DNA from: a virus
Strand: one strand, 5' to 3'
DNA: 26,157 nt
IMG/VR virus record: IMGVR_UViG_3300022921_001533
Span: 1-26,157 of that record
The position numbers and the translations under genes were made by a program. Positions within the stretch are counted from its first letter, which is position 1; each line of letters begins with the position of its first letter. Of the stretch, positions 1 to 7,034 are shown in pieces. The notes beneath the pieces are model-generated. The model was not told the origin of the DNA, did no database searches, and saw only the letters and a program-made list of their open reading frames with translations.

Positions 1-90
1 GAAACCGATTTCATCGAGGAAAGCGAAATCTTCGCACAGAACGAAGAATTAAGAAACGTCAAATATATTGTAGAAGAAGACGATCTTTGA
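1..90 (+). CDS. C-terminal end of an upstream gene, unidentified (partial)
   Basis: Frame 1 is open from the first base to a TGA at 88-90, giving 29 residues. The tail is strongly acidic (ends VEEDDL) with glutamate clusters in between. The beginning of the gene lies outside the window and the fragment is too short to assign a family. Nine bases separate its stop from the first ATG of the next gene, and those bases contain a TATAAT, so the next gene may have its own promoter rather than being coupled to this one. Confidence 0.7.
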   Translation, partial: ETDFIEESEIFAQNEELRNVKYIVEEDDL

Positions 91-92
91 GC

Positions 93-98
93 TATAAT
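93..98 (+). promoter_or_regulatory. Candidate -10 box upstream of the glycosyltransferase gene
   Basis: A perfect TATAAT lies at 93-98. The best -35 candidate is TTGTAG at 68-73 with a long 19-base spacer, so the -35 is weak. A start of transcription 5-8 bases downstream would fall at or just before the ATG at 106 and after the ATG at 100. The segment ATAATCATGCAT (94-105) matches ATAATCAGGCAT at the promoter at 18340-18351 in 11 of 12 positions. Confidence 0.5.
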
Positions 99-114
99 CA
101 TGCATATGCGTGAT
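97..114 (+). repeat. 18-bp imperfect palindrome over the start of the first complete gene
   Basis: ATCATGCATATGCGTGAT is self-complementary except for one T/G pair. It begins inside the -10 box and covers both candidate start codons. Its outer arms, ATCA and TGAT, recur around the starts at 18350 and 26096. It could be an operator or just an AT-rich coincidence. Confidence 0.4.
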
Positions 115-924
115 ACTATAGCAGTATACTCTCTTTGGAGAGATAGCGAAAACCATATAAAAAGAACTTTATCCCAGCTTGAGGATTTAGAGTCTTTAGA
201 TTATGACTTTGAATATTATTTTTACGAAAATGACTCCAAAGATAATACTGTAAGCATTTTAGAAGATTGGATTAAATACAGAAAAGGCGTATTTCTTCAT
301 GAAAATCTTGACGCAAAAAAATTTGGTAGCGTTATAGATGCAGCAAGAATGTATCTTCTTTCGGATTGCAGAAATAAATGTAAAAAGCTTGGAGATCACA
401 GCAAATCTAAATATTCTTTATTAATAGATTCTGACATTGTGTTTAGCAAAGATAATTTAGAACTTCATATACAAGACATAGAAAGCCTTGCTAACGCAGT
501 TATGGTTACGCCAAATGTTAGACAAAACATACCAGATTTGATTTATGGACAATCTAAAGATTCATATTATGATATCTTACCCTTGTGGGACAGATTTAAA
601 TCAGACTCTTTAGCTTGGTCTGATTGCCCATTCAGAAACGGCATTGATAAAATGAACTGGGGCTTAGGAAAACCTGTAAAATGCCTATCTGCTTTCGGAG
701 GTTTCGCTTTAATTAAAAGTGATATTTTCAACAAAGTCAAATGGTCAACATCTGGAGATTCGGAACATGTAAATTTTTGTTTAGATGTTAGTAGTCTTGG
801 AGATATTTATATATGCCCCAGAAATAAAGTTAAAACTCATGTCAATGTAACTGATAAGGATATTGAATTGTTTTCTAGAATTTGTATTAATAGGTTGAAC
901 AGCCCAAGATTTATCAATATTTAA
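106..924 (+). CDS. Glycosyltransferase, GT-A fold (GT62/GT2-like)
   Basis: A predicted sugar transferase of about 272 residues. Counting from the ATG at 100, an N-terminal beta-strand is followed by YFYENDSKDNT (residues 41-50), the nucleotide-sugar entry motif of GT-A enzymes related to the ANP1/MNN9 group. A DSD at 110-112 sits after the hydrophobic strand YSLLI, where the metal-binding DxD is expected. AFGGFALIK (198-206) and GDSEH (219-223) resemble the acceptor and catalytic region of such enzymes. No membrane segment or signal peptide is seen. The ATG at 100 is possible, but it lies one base after TATAAT and would be upstream of the likely transcription start, so 106 is preferred. It is followed three bases later by another transferase-like gene, so the pair probably decorates a surface or virion glycan. 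Donor and acceptor are unknown. Confidence 0.7.
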   Translation: MRDTIAVYSLWRDSENHIKRTLSQLEDLESLDYDFEYYFYENDSKDNTVSILEDWIKYRKGVFLHENLDAKKFGSVIDAARMYLLSDCRNKCKKLGDHSKSKYSLLIDSDIVFSKDNLELHIQDIESLANAVMVTPNVRQNIPDLIYGQSKDSYYDILPLWDRFKSDSLAWSDCPFRNGIDKMNWGLGKPVKCLSAFGGFALIKSDIFNKVKWSTSGDSEHVNFCLDVSSLGDIYICPRNKVKTHVNVTDKDIELFSRICINRLNSPRFINI

Positions 925-927
925 CTA

Positions 928-1665
928 ATGAAAGAAAAAACAAAATATCTTAGAAATATATTGTCTCAAGGACATTCATTAAATGATTTAAAAGGAGCTT
1001 ATGAAGGGGAAGATTGCTATATATTAGCAACAGGGCCATCATACTCCGATTATACTCAAGACTTTTTAAAAGAAAAACTAAAAGATAAGCTAGTATTTTG
1101 TATTAAACAAGCTTTAGAAGGTTTAGAAGATATTTGTGATTTTCATTTTTGGAATTGTTCAAACTTCCCGCTTGGAAGCCAAGGCAATCCTTATAAATAT
1201 AAATTGTTTCAAAGACCTATTGTAGTTGCTAGTAGCAACTTTCCTTTAGGTTACAGATGGGATAAAAATCAATTATTAGATATATTTATAAAAATTCCCT
1301 TAATAGAAGACTTTGGAAAAGAAAACTGTTTAGTATTCAAAAAAAACTACAATGACTTTCTTTTTTCTAAAAACGACAAAAGAGCGGTAGGCCCCGGTAT
1401 CATGCTAGAAACAGTAATTTATTTCGCGGTGCATCTTGGTGTAAAAAACATAAAAACTTTAGGCTGGGATTTAAATGCACACGGCTGTCATTTTTATGAG
1501 GAAGGAAAAGTCGATAATAAAGGCTGTGAAATTCCTTGGGATATTAAAGCAAATGCTGAAGCAGTTCCCTCTATTGTTGAGTGGTTAAAAACCAAAGGAA
1601 TAAACTTGACAACAATTTCAAAAACAAGTAGTCTTTCAGAAACAGTAGAAAGAATAGAGTTGTAA
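928..1665 (+). CDS. Maf/DUF115-like glycosyltransferase (nonulosonic-acid transferase family)
   Basis: A 245-residue protein resembling the Maf/DUF115 family, whose best-known members attach pseudaminic or legionaminic acid to flagellin. The evidence is the Rossmann-type start DCYILATGPSYSDY (29-42) with the GPS turn, the strand LVFCIK (55-60) after it, and the family's late motif GPGIMLETVIYFAVHLGVKN (155-174) followed by TLGWDL (177-182). It is much shorter than full Maf proteins (about 600 residues), so only the core domain is present. The protein at 2621-3388 has the same architecture. It lies just ahead of the nonulosonic-acid synthesis run, which suits a role in using the CMP-sugar made there. 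The MptE-like DUF115 enzymes are an alternative, but the context favours glycan transfer. Confidence 0.6.
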   Translation: MKEKTKYLRNILSQGHSLNDLKGAYEGEDCYILATGPSYSDYTQDFLKEKLKDKLVFCIKQALEGLEDICDFHFWNCSNFPLGSQGNPYKYKLFQRPIVVASSNFPLGYRWDKNQLLDIFIKIPLIEDFGKENCLVFKKNYNDFLFSKNDKRAVGPGIMLETVIYFAVHLGVKNIKTLGWDLNAHGCHFYEEGKVDNKGCEIPWDIKANAEAVPSIVEWLKTKGINLTTISKTSSLSETVERIEL

Positions 1666-1736
1666 TGAATAGTTTTTATCAAAGTTTAGTCAACGAAGTT
1701 ATACTTGGAGATTTTTATAAATTAAAACAATTATGA
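1665..1736 (+). pseudogene. 23-codon ORF, possible remnant of a truncated sugar-cluster gene
   Basis: The stop of the preceding gene overlaps an ATG (TAATG, 1663-1667), the coupling used elsewhere in this window, and the frame stays open for 23 codons to a TGA at 1734-1736. The peptide begins MNSFYQSLVNEVILGDFYKL and looks like the N-terminus of a larger protein rather than random translation. It may be what is left of a gene deleted when the synthase module at 1791 was acquired. It could equally be a genuine short peptide or chance. Confidence 0.3.
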
Positions 1737-1742
1737 ATTCTT

Positions 1743-1771
1743 TACAGTAAAAGGGCATCTTGTTTACTGTA
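1743..1771 (+). repeat. 9-bp perfect inverted repeat upstream of the first NeuB-like gene
   Basis: TACAGTAAA (1743-1751) and TTTACTGTA (1763-1771) are perfectly complementary around an 11-base loop. The stem is AT-rich and no run of T follows, so it is a poor rho-independent terminator. It ends 20 bases before the ATG at 1791 and overlaps where a -35 would be expected, so an operator or a 5' RNA hairpin is as likely. The non-coding stretch 1737-1790 holds nothing else recognisable. Confidence 0.45.
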
Positions 1772-1779
1772 GTAATACT

Positions 1780-1785
1780 TACAAT
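1780..1785 (+). promoter_or_regulatory. Candidate -10 box for the nonulosonic-acid cluster
   Basis: TACAAT matches the -10 consensus at five of six positions and ends five bases before the ATG at 1791, the same geometry seen at 18350, 24996 and 26096. No good -35 lies at 16-18 bases; TTGTTT at 1760-1765 is only 14 away. It precedes the longest uninterrupted run of overlapping genes in the window. Confidence 0.4.
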
Positions 1786-1790
1786 ATAAA

Positions 1791-2621
1791 ATGAAAAAAA
1801 CTTATATAATCGCTGAAATCGGGATCAATCACAATGGTGATCTTGATATTGCTAAACGACTAATTGACATTTCTGCTGCGGCTGGATGTGATGCTGTAAA
1901 ATTCCAAAAACGTAATCCTGATGTTTGTGTTCCAGAACATCAAAAATCGGTTATGCGTGACACCCCTTGGGGACAGATGACTTATCTCGATTACAAACAT
2001 AAGGTTGAGTTTGGTCAGGAAGAGTATAATGAAATTGACAAATACTGCAAAGAGAAGGGTATCGCTTGGAGTGCATCTCCTTGGGATTTAGATAGTCTTG
2101 AGTTTTTGAATCAATATGATCTTCCATTCATTAAGATTGCATCAGCAAGCATTACAGATATAAATCTTCTTTCTAAGGCTTGTGATACTGGAAAGAAAAT
2201 TATTATTTCTACAGGAATGAGTTCTCAAGAAGAGATTGAGGATGCAATTAAGATACTCTCTAATAATGCTTCTGATTATGCAGTCTTACACTGTAACTCT
2301 TCTTACCCAGCACCCGTAGAAGAACTAAACCTGTCTTGTATTAAAACTCTTAAAGATAATTATAACTGTGAAGTTGGTTATAGTGGCCATGAGTTTAGAC
2401 TTGGAACTACTGTTGCCGCTGTTTATCTTGGCGCTACCATTATAGAAAGACACGTAACGCTCGATAGGACTATGTGGGGTTCTGATCACATGGCATCTGT
2501 TGAACCACAAGGTCTATTTAAGCTTGTTAGTGGTATTCGTGAGTTAGAGAAATGTTACGGAGATGGCGTAATATCAGTTAGTGAAACTGAAAGAGCAGCC
2601 CGAAACAAACTAAGAAAATAA
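1791..2621 (+). CDS. neuB: NeuB-family nonulosonic acid synthase, catalytic barrel only
   Basis: Predicted to condense phosphoenolpyruvate with an N-acylated hexosamine to give a nine-carbon sialic-acid-type sugar. Family hallmarks are in order: AEIGINHNG (8-16), GCDAVKFQK (32-40), the SASPWD segment (94-99), KIASAS (115-120), HCNSSYPAP (167-175), GYSGH (196-200), ATIIERHVTLDR (215-226) and SDH (231-233). At 276 residues it stops after the TIM barrel and lacks the C-terminal SAF (antifreeze-like) domain of ordinary NeuB, which in that enzyme covers the partner subunit's active site. A second, complete synthase lies at 5321-6292. The stop overlaps the next ATG by one base (TAATG). Whether it makes neuraminic, legionaminic or pseudaminic acid cannot be told by eye. 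Confidence 0.85.
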   Translation: MKKTYIIAEIGINHNGDLDIAKRLIDISAAAGCDAVKFQKRNPDVCVPEHQKSVMRDTPWGQMTYLDYKHKVEFGQEEYNEIDKYCKEKGIAWSASPWDLDSLEFLNQYDLPFIKIASASITDINLLSKACDTGKKIIISTGMSSQEEIEDAIKILSNNASDYAVLHCNSSYPAPVEELNLSCIKTLKDNYNCEVGYSGHEFRLGTTVAAVYLGATIIERHVTLDRTMWGSDHMASVEPQGLFKLVSGIRELEKCYGDGVISVSETERAARNKLRK

Positions 2622-3388
2622 TGAAAACTTGGTCTAACTCTGGAACTATAGCTGGACACTTTATTGAAACTAAAGAACGCTTCATCTCTAACTCTATTAG
2701 AGGGGTAGACTACCTTGATAGGTATAACTTTTTACCATTTGATTTAAAAAAAACTCAAGAGTTTATTTATTCTGATGTGCCAGAGTTTGAAAAATTCAAA
2801 GATAGTAAAATCTTAGTAGTTGCAGGTGGCCCAACCTGCAATACATCTAATTGGAATGCAGAGGATTACGATTATATATTTTCTTGTAATCATTTCTTTC
2901 TAAATGATAAACTTAAAAAAATTAAAGTTGACTTATGTTTGATTGCCGATGAAGTTGATATTTTACGAAAAGAGTTTTTATCTTACGTTACAAAAAATAA
3001 AACTTTAGTTGGATTTGAAGATTACAATAAGTCACCGCTCACAGTAAAGAAGCTTAATAGCTATATCCCCAATCAAGTTTTTTGTGGAGTTTCTAGAATG
3101 CAAGGTAAGATTGGTGTCGGCCCAAAGCTTGTAATTTTAGCATTAGTTCTTGAGGCTAAACAAGTTGATTTTGCTGGTATTGATGGTGCGCCAAAAAATT
3201 ATAAACAAGGAGAAGTTTCGTTACACTCATTTCAAAAAGATAAAAAGTTTGTTACTGGTTATCCATATGAATTAATTATTGATCATTACAAAGCTTTTAA
3301 AGATTACATTTTAAATGACATAGGTTGTAATTCTGTAATAAATAATTTAGGTGCTGGTCATGAATATAATTGTTTTTCCAAAGTTTAA
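2621..3388 (+). CDS. Maf/DUF115-like glycosyltransferase, second copy
   Basis: A 255-residue protein with the same plan as the gene at 928-1665. A strand and turn, KILVVAGGPT (63-72), comes first. YIFSCNHFF then stands where the first protein has LVFCIK, and VDLCLIADE follows. Late in the protein is the conserved helix-strand VGPKLVILALVLEAKQVDFA leading into GIDGA, the equivalent of the other protein's GPG...TLGWDL. It is therefore a candidate transferase for the sugar made by this operon, distant from the first copy. It lies between the two synthase modules and overlaps the NeuB stop by one base. The N-terminal 60 residues match nothing I recognise. Activity and acceptor are inferred from family resemblance only. 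Confidence 0.5.
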   Translation: MKTWSNSGTIAGHFIETKERFISNSIRGVDYLDRYNFLPFDLKKTQEFIYSDVPEFEKFKDSKILVVAGGPTCNTSNWNAEDYDYIFSCNHFFLNDKLKKIKVDLCLIADEVDILRKEFLSYVTKNKTLVGFEDYNKSPLTVKKLNSYIPNQVFCGVSRMQGKIGVGPKLVILALVLEAKQVDFAGIDGAPKNYKQGEVSLHSFQKDKKFVTGYPYELIIDHYKAFKDYILNDIGCNSVINNLGAGHEYNCFSKV

Positions 3389-3390
3389 TT

Positions 3391-4359
3391 ATGAAGTCTA
3401 AAAAAATTTTAATTACAGGAGGCACTGGCTCCCTCGGCAAGAAGTTAGTTGAAAACCTCATGATTGAAAATGAAGTTATTATCTATAGCAGGGATGAAGG
3501 TAAGCAAGCTGCAATTTTTAATGATAATACAAATGTTATTAAAGTGATTGGTGACGTAAGAGATTTTGACAAATTTAATACGACATTAAAAATACATAAG
3601 CCAGATTATATTATTCATGCCGCTGCTTTAAAAAGAATTGATGACATGGAATTTCATCCAGATGAATGTATCAAGACTAATGTAAATGGTAGCGATAATG
3701 TTGCTAGAGCAGCCATCGAAAACAATGTTAAGAAATGTATTCTTGTTTCTACAGATAAGGCTTGCCTTCCCGTTAATGTATACGGCTCTAGTAAATTTAT
3801 TGCAGAGAGGATATTTTCTAATTACAATTATAATTCTATTTCAACTATTTTTTCCTCCGTGCGATATGGTAATGTGATTGCTTCAAGAGGATCATTTATA
3901 CCATTATTTATGGATTGGATTAATAATAATCAAGAAATCAGATTAACATCTGAGTTAATGACTAGATTTCTTTTTACCCTAGATGATGCTGTAGATACTG
4001 TTCTTGGAGCTTTGAAAAATAGTGTAGGTGGAGAGGTTTTCGTGCCACAGATTGATTCGTATACTCTTCCCACCTGCGTAAAGGCTTTAGAATTATTATG
4101 CGGAAAAAAGGCTAGAACTAAAATTGTTGGTCTTAGGGCTGGAGAAAAGCTTCACGAAGATATGTTAGCCAAAACAGAATTAGATTTTACTTTTCAAGTT
4201 CCAGATCAAAATCTTCTTCAAATACGCCCTCAATATAATAAAAATCATTATCAAGATTGGGATAAGTATAATGGGCCAGAGTTCAATTCTTCACTTTGGG
4301 TTAAAGACGATATTGAAAAGCTTTCTTCTTTAATAAGAAGAGGTGTAGATTTGTTATGA
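3391..4359 (+). CDS. pseB: UDP-N-acetylglucosamine 4,6-dehydratase-like SDR (PseB/CapD family)
   Basis: An extended short-chain dehydrogenase of 322 residues that would convert UDP-GlcNAc to a 4-keto-6-deoxy sugar, the first step toward pseudaminic or legionaminic acid. Visible motifs are the NAD(P) loop GGTGSLG (10-16), HAAALKR (76-82), STDKA (120-124), the catalytic Y131xxxK135 in VYGSSK, RYGNVIASRGSFIP (158-171), MTRFLFTL (190-197) and RAGEKLHED (249-257). These are characteristic of PseB/FlaA1/CapD rather than of RmlB or GalE. It lacks the membrane segments of the larger CapD-type proteins. The ATG at 3391 is two bases past the previous stop; an in-frame ATG at 3370 would overlap that gene and adds residues before the usual family start. 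It is followed by its expected partner, an aminotransferase. Confidence 0.85.
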   Translation: MKSKKILITGGTGSLGKKLVENLMIENEVIIYSRDEGKQAAIFNDNTNVIKVIGDVRDFDKFNTTLKIHKPDYIIHAAALKRIDDMEFHPDECIKTNVNGSDNVARAAIENNVKKCILVSTDKACLPVNVYGSSKFIAERIFSNYNYNSISTIFSSVRYGNVIASRGSFIPLFMDWINNNQEIRLTSELMTRFLFTLDDAVDTVLGALKNSVGGEVFVPQIDSYTLPTCVKALELLCGKKARTKIVGLRAGEKLHEDMLAKTELDFTFQVPDQNLLQIRPQYNKNHYQDWDKYNGPEFNSSLWVKDDIEKLSSLIRRGVDLL

Positions 4360-5336
4360 AAGTTTTTGAATGTAATTTTTCTGAAGAAGATATAAACCTT
4401 CTCAAGCCAATTATAAAAAACGGCGAACTTGGTTTTGGTTCAAACGTAATAAAGTTTGAGGAAAAGTTCGCTGCCTTTTCTAAAAAGAAACACAACATAG
4501 CAACTAACTCAGCATCTGCATCTGCATTTGCAATTTTCCACTATCTAAAAGAACTTTATGGGTCTTGTGATGTTTATACCCCATCTTTAGGTTTTACTTC
4601 TCCAGCTTGGGCTGCAAAGCACCACGGTCATAGAATTATTTGGGTTGATGTTGATGATAATTTACTCTTTGATTTAGAGGATTATAAAAGAAAAAGAGAA
4701 ACCTACCGCAATAAGTATCTTAATGAGGAAACAAAACCAGTTCTTATGCCAATCTTATATGGAGGCATTTCTACTATTGAAGGTTTTGATTCAATAAAGC
4801 TAGATGGTTATGGAGAGATTGTAATTGTAGATTCTGCACATTGTGTTACTCCCACAATAGATTCTGATTTTATCTTCTTTTCATTTCACCCCTATAAGCC
4901 TATAGCAGCTTCTGATGGTGGAATTATTTCTGTAGATTGCGCTAAATCTGCTGATTGGTTTAGTAATTATAGAAATTTTGGTAGATACGATCATATGGAA
5001 ACGTATGACATTACACAAGAGGGATTTAAGTTTTATATGAACAACTTAAATGCTTCTATAGCATTAATAAGCCTTTCTAAATATGATGAACTTTTACATA
5101 TTAGAAAGAGTAATTACAATAAATTAACCAACGTCTTACCTCAAGATGATTTTTCTTCTTATTATTTTGCAACAAGATTGAGTGATAATGCAAACAAATT
5201 TAATACTAAAAACGGTTTGGCTAGGCATTACCCGCTTCTTCATCATAGTAAATACTTTAAAGACGGTTCTATACTTCCAAATACAGAAAGACTTCATGAT
5301 AAAATAATCAATCTCCCACTATGGAAACTTTTATAA
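4356..5336 (+). CDS. DegT/DnrJ/EryC1-family sugar aminotransferase, short C-terminus
   Basis: A PLP enzyme of 326 residues predicted to put an amino group on the 4-keto sugar made by the preceding dehydratase (PseC-type step). The N-terminal strand and NGELGFGSNVIKFEEKFA (22-39) match the family's substrate-binding start. NSASASA (51-57) is the phosphate-binding region. VDSAHCV (158-164) carries the aspartate that contacts the PLP nitrogen, and SFHPYKPIAASDGG (176-189) holds the Schiff-base lysine K181. Family members usually run 360-390 residues and continue with a final helix after a LPL(F/W) motif. This protein ends three residues after LPLW, so about 30-40 residues are missing. It starts on an ATGA overlap and shares its last 16 bases with the next gene. 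Confidence 0.85.
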   Translation: MKVFECNFSEEDINLLKPIIKNGELGFGSNVIKFEEKFAAFSKKKHNIATNSASASAFAIFHYLKELYGSCDVYTPSLGFTSPAWAAKHHGHRIIWVDVDDNLLFDLEDYKRKRETYRNKYLNEETKPVLMPILYGGISTIEGFDSIKLDGYGEIVIVDSAHCVTPTIDSDFIFFSFHPYKPIAASDGGIISVDCAKSADWFSNYRNFGRYDHMETYDITQEGFKFYMNNLNASIALISLSKYDELLHIRKSNYNKLTNVLPQDDFSSYYFATRLSDNANKFNTKNGLARHYPLLHHSKYFKDGSILPNTERLHDKIINLPLWKLL

Positions 5337-6292
5337 TAGCTGAAGCTGGAGCAAATCACGACAGAAATTTTGAAAAAGCTTTATTATTAATTGATAGTGC
5401 TGTAGAAGCAGGTTGCAATGCTTGCAAGTTTCAAACTTATTCTTCCAATACTCTTTATAGCAAAAATACTCCTGATTTTGCTGGATATAAAAATATAAAC
5501 AAACTCATAAAAAATTTAGAGCTTCCTAGAGAATGGCAAAAAGAATTAAAAATTTATTGCGACTCTAAAGATATTGAATTTATGTCAACTCCTTTTGATG
5601 AGAGTGCTGTAGAGGAGTTGATTGATTTAGGGGTTAAACGTATGAAGATAGCTGGATTTGAAGCTACTGATATTAGATTTGTTGAGATGGTAGCATCTTC
5701 TGGTCTTCCAGTTATCATGTCTGTTGGAATTGGTTTTTCATGGAATGATTGGCATCTGTATTCGGAAATCTTTGAAAGATACGACAATCACGTTACTCTA
5801 TTGCATTGCAATAATGCTTATCCAACTCCTCCAGAAGATGTTTTTCTAAACACTATAACAGAATTAAAGATACATGGTGTGGATTGTATTGGCTTTTCAG
5901 ATCATACTATATCTCCATTCACTCCAGCCTTAGCTGTAACTCTAGGCGCTAAAGTTATAGAGAAACATTTTACACTCAGTCGTTCTCTATCTGGGCCAGA
6001 TCACAGCTTCGCCTTAGAACCCGAAGAGCTAAAACAAATGGTTAATTACATAAGGCATACAGAAAAATGCTTAGGTTATAAAAAAGGTTTTTCTAAATCT
6101 GAAGAAAATTTTAAAAAAGCTATGAGATCAATTGTTGCTAAAAAACAAATAAAAAAAGGAGAACTGCTCACAGAGAATAATTTAACAACCAAAAGACCTT
6201 ATCTTGAAGGCAATATACCAGCTTTAGATTGGAAGCGTAAACTAAATACCGTTGCTGACAGGAATTACAACGTAGATGATTTTATTAAATGA
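5321..6292 (+). CDS. pseI: PseI/NeuB-family nonulosonic acid synthase with SAF domain
   Basis: A complete 323-residue synthase that would join phosphoenolpyruvate to a 6-deoxy diamino-hexose (pseudaminic/legionaminic branch) or ManNAc. The barrel shows AEAGANHDRN (7-16), GCNACKFQTY (31-40), the STPFD motif (89-93), HCNNAYPTPP (162-171), GFSDHT (191-196), GAKVIEKHFTLSR (209-221) and GPDH (225-228). The SAF domain begins near residue 265 with RSIVAKKQIKKGELLTENN (269-287) and reaches the end. It differs clearly from the NeuB-like gene at 1791, so the two are not a recent duplication. It begins inside the aminotransferase gene in another frame and ends on an ATGA overlap, which implies translational coupling. 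Pseudaminic specificity is inferred from the PseB-like and DegT neighbours. Confidence 0.85.
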   Translation: METFIIAEAGANHDRNFEKALLLIDSAVEAGCNACKFQTYSSNTLYSKNTPDFAGYKNINKLIKNLELPREWQKELKIYCDSKDIEFMSTPFDESAVEELIDLGVKRMKIAGFEATDIRFVEMVASSGLPVIMSVGIGFSWNDWHLYSEIFERYDNHVTLLHCNNAYPTPPEDVFLNTITELKIHGVDCIGFSDHTISPFTPALAVTLGAKVIEKHFTLSRSLSGPDHSFALEPEELKQMVNYIRHTEKCLGYKKGFSKSEENFKKAMRSIVAKKQIKKGELLTENNLTTKRPYLEGNIPALDWKRKLNTVADRNYNVDDFIK

Positions 6293-6855
6293 ATATTTTA
6301 TTCTTAGGCTATAAGAACTGCAAGTTGTTTAACTTTTTAAATAATTTGTATAATGTTACCCACACTGAAGAAAAAATAAAAACAGAAGCTCTTGAAGACT
6401 TTGATTGGGTAATTAGTTTTGGCTACAAACATATACTGAAAAGTGATTTTATTTCTCGTTTCTATAGGAAAATTATTAATCTTCACATTTCTTACCTCCC
6501 TTATAATAGAGGCTCCCATCCTAATGTTTGGTCTTTTGTTGAAGATACCCCCAAAGGGGTTACTATTCATTTAATAGACGATGGAATTGATACGGGAGAT
6601 ATTCTTTTACAAAAAACTGTAAAATTTTCTGATTCTGAAAATACGCTATCCTCTACCTACAAAAGACTTATAGAAGAAATTCAAAATTTATTTATAGAAA
6701 ACATTGATGCTCTCTTATATAATAAGATCGAACCAACTCCTCAAATTGGTGAACATTCTCATCATTTGGTAAAAGATTTAAATAAAATAAAACATTTACT
6801 AGTAGATTGTTGGGAAACTAAAGTAAGTGAATTATGTATAAAAGAACAGACCTAG
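6289..6855 (+). CDS. Sugar N-formyltransferase (formyl-THF dependent, FMT-fold)
   Basis: A 188-residue protein with the catalytic core of methionyl-tRNA and sugar formyltransferases. The asparagine-histidine pair lies in NLHISYLPYNRGSHPNVW (64-81; N64, H66) and the aspartate in DDGIDTGDIL (97-106; D101). It is much shorter than tRNA formyltransferase (about 310 residues) and lacks that enzyme's C-terminal tRNA-binding domain, so a nucleotide-sugar substrate is far more likely. Lying between a nonulosonic acid synthase and a CMP-sugar synthetase, it probably formylates the amino group installed by the DegT enzyme. N-formyl versions of these sugars are known in bacteria. It overlaps the previous gene by 4 bases and the next by 22. 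Confidence 0.8.
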   Translation: MNILFLGYKNCKLFNFLNNLYNVTHTEEKIKTEALEDFDWVISFGYKHILKSDFISRFYRKIINLHISYLPYNRGSHPNVWSFVEDTPKGVTIHLIDDGIDTGDILLQKTVKFSDSENTLSSTYKRLIEEIQNLFIENIDALLYNKIEPTPQIGEHSHHLVKDLNKIKHLLVDCWETKVSELCIKEQT

Positions 6856-7034
6856 ATATTATTGATGACATTGAAAAAGTTAGAGCGAAAAATAATGTGA
6901 ATTGGATGGATATTCTTCGTCTTGCTTTCACCCATGCCCCCAAAGAAGCTAAAGAGATTATGGGTAGAGTAAATAATCACGACAACAAGATTTCAGAATT
7001 ATTAAAAGAGTTATCTAAAAATGAAGAAAACTGA
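6834..7034 (+). CDS. Small helical protein of the nonulosonic-acid operon, function unknown
   Basis: A 66-residue protein without recognisable catalytic motifs. It is charged and predominantly helical: an N-terminal acidic stretch (DLDIIDDIEKVRAKNN), a short segment NWMDILRLAF with two aromatic residues that could pack against a partner, and a C-terminal amphipathic helix ISELLKELSKNEEN. It overlaps the formyltransferase by 22 bases and the CMP-sugar synthetase by 14, so its translation is tied to both, and its reading frame between those overlaps looks maintained. Its placement suggests a regulator or scaffold for one of these enzymes, but nothing in the sequence proves it. Confidence 0.65.
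   Translation: MYKRTDLDIIDDIEKVRAKNNVNWMDILRLAFTHAPKEAKEIMGRVNNHDNKISELLKELSKNEEN

Noticed and set aside
1743-1771. Inverted repeat before the NeuB-like gene as a rho-independent terminator
   Set aside because: It has nine mainly A-T pairs and no following U-tract; listed only as a repeat or possible operator.
3370-3390. Upstream ATG at 3370 as the start of the PseB-like gene
   Set aside because: It adds seven residues inside the preceding gene's end; the ATG at 3391 starts right at the family's first strand and is two bases after the stop.
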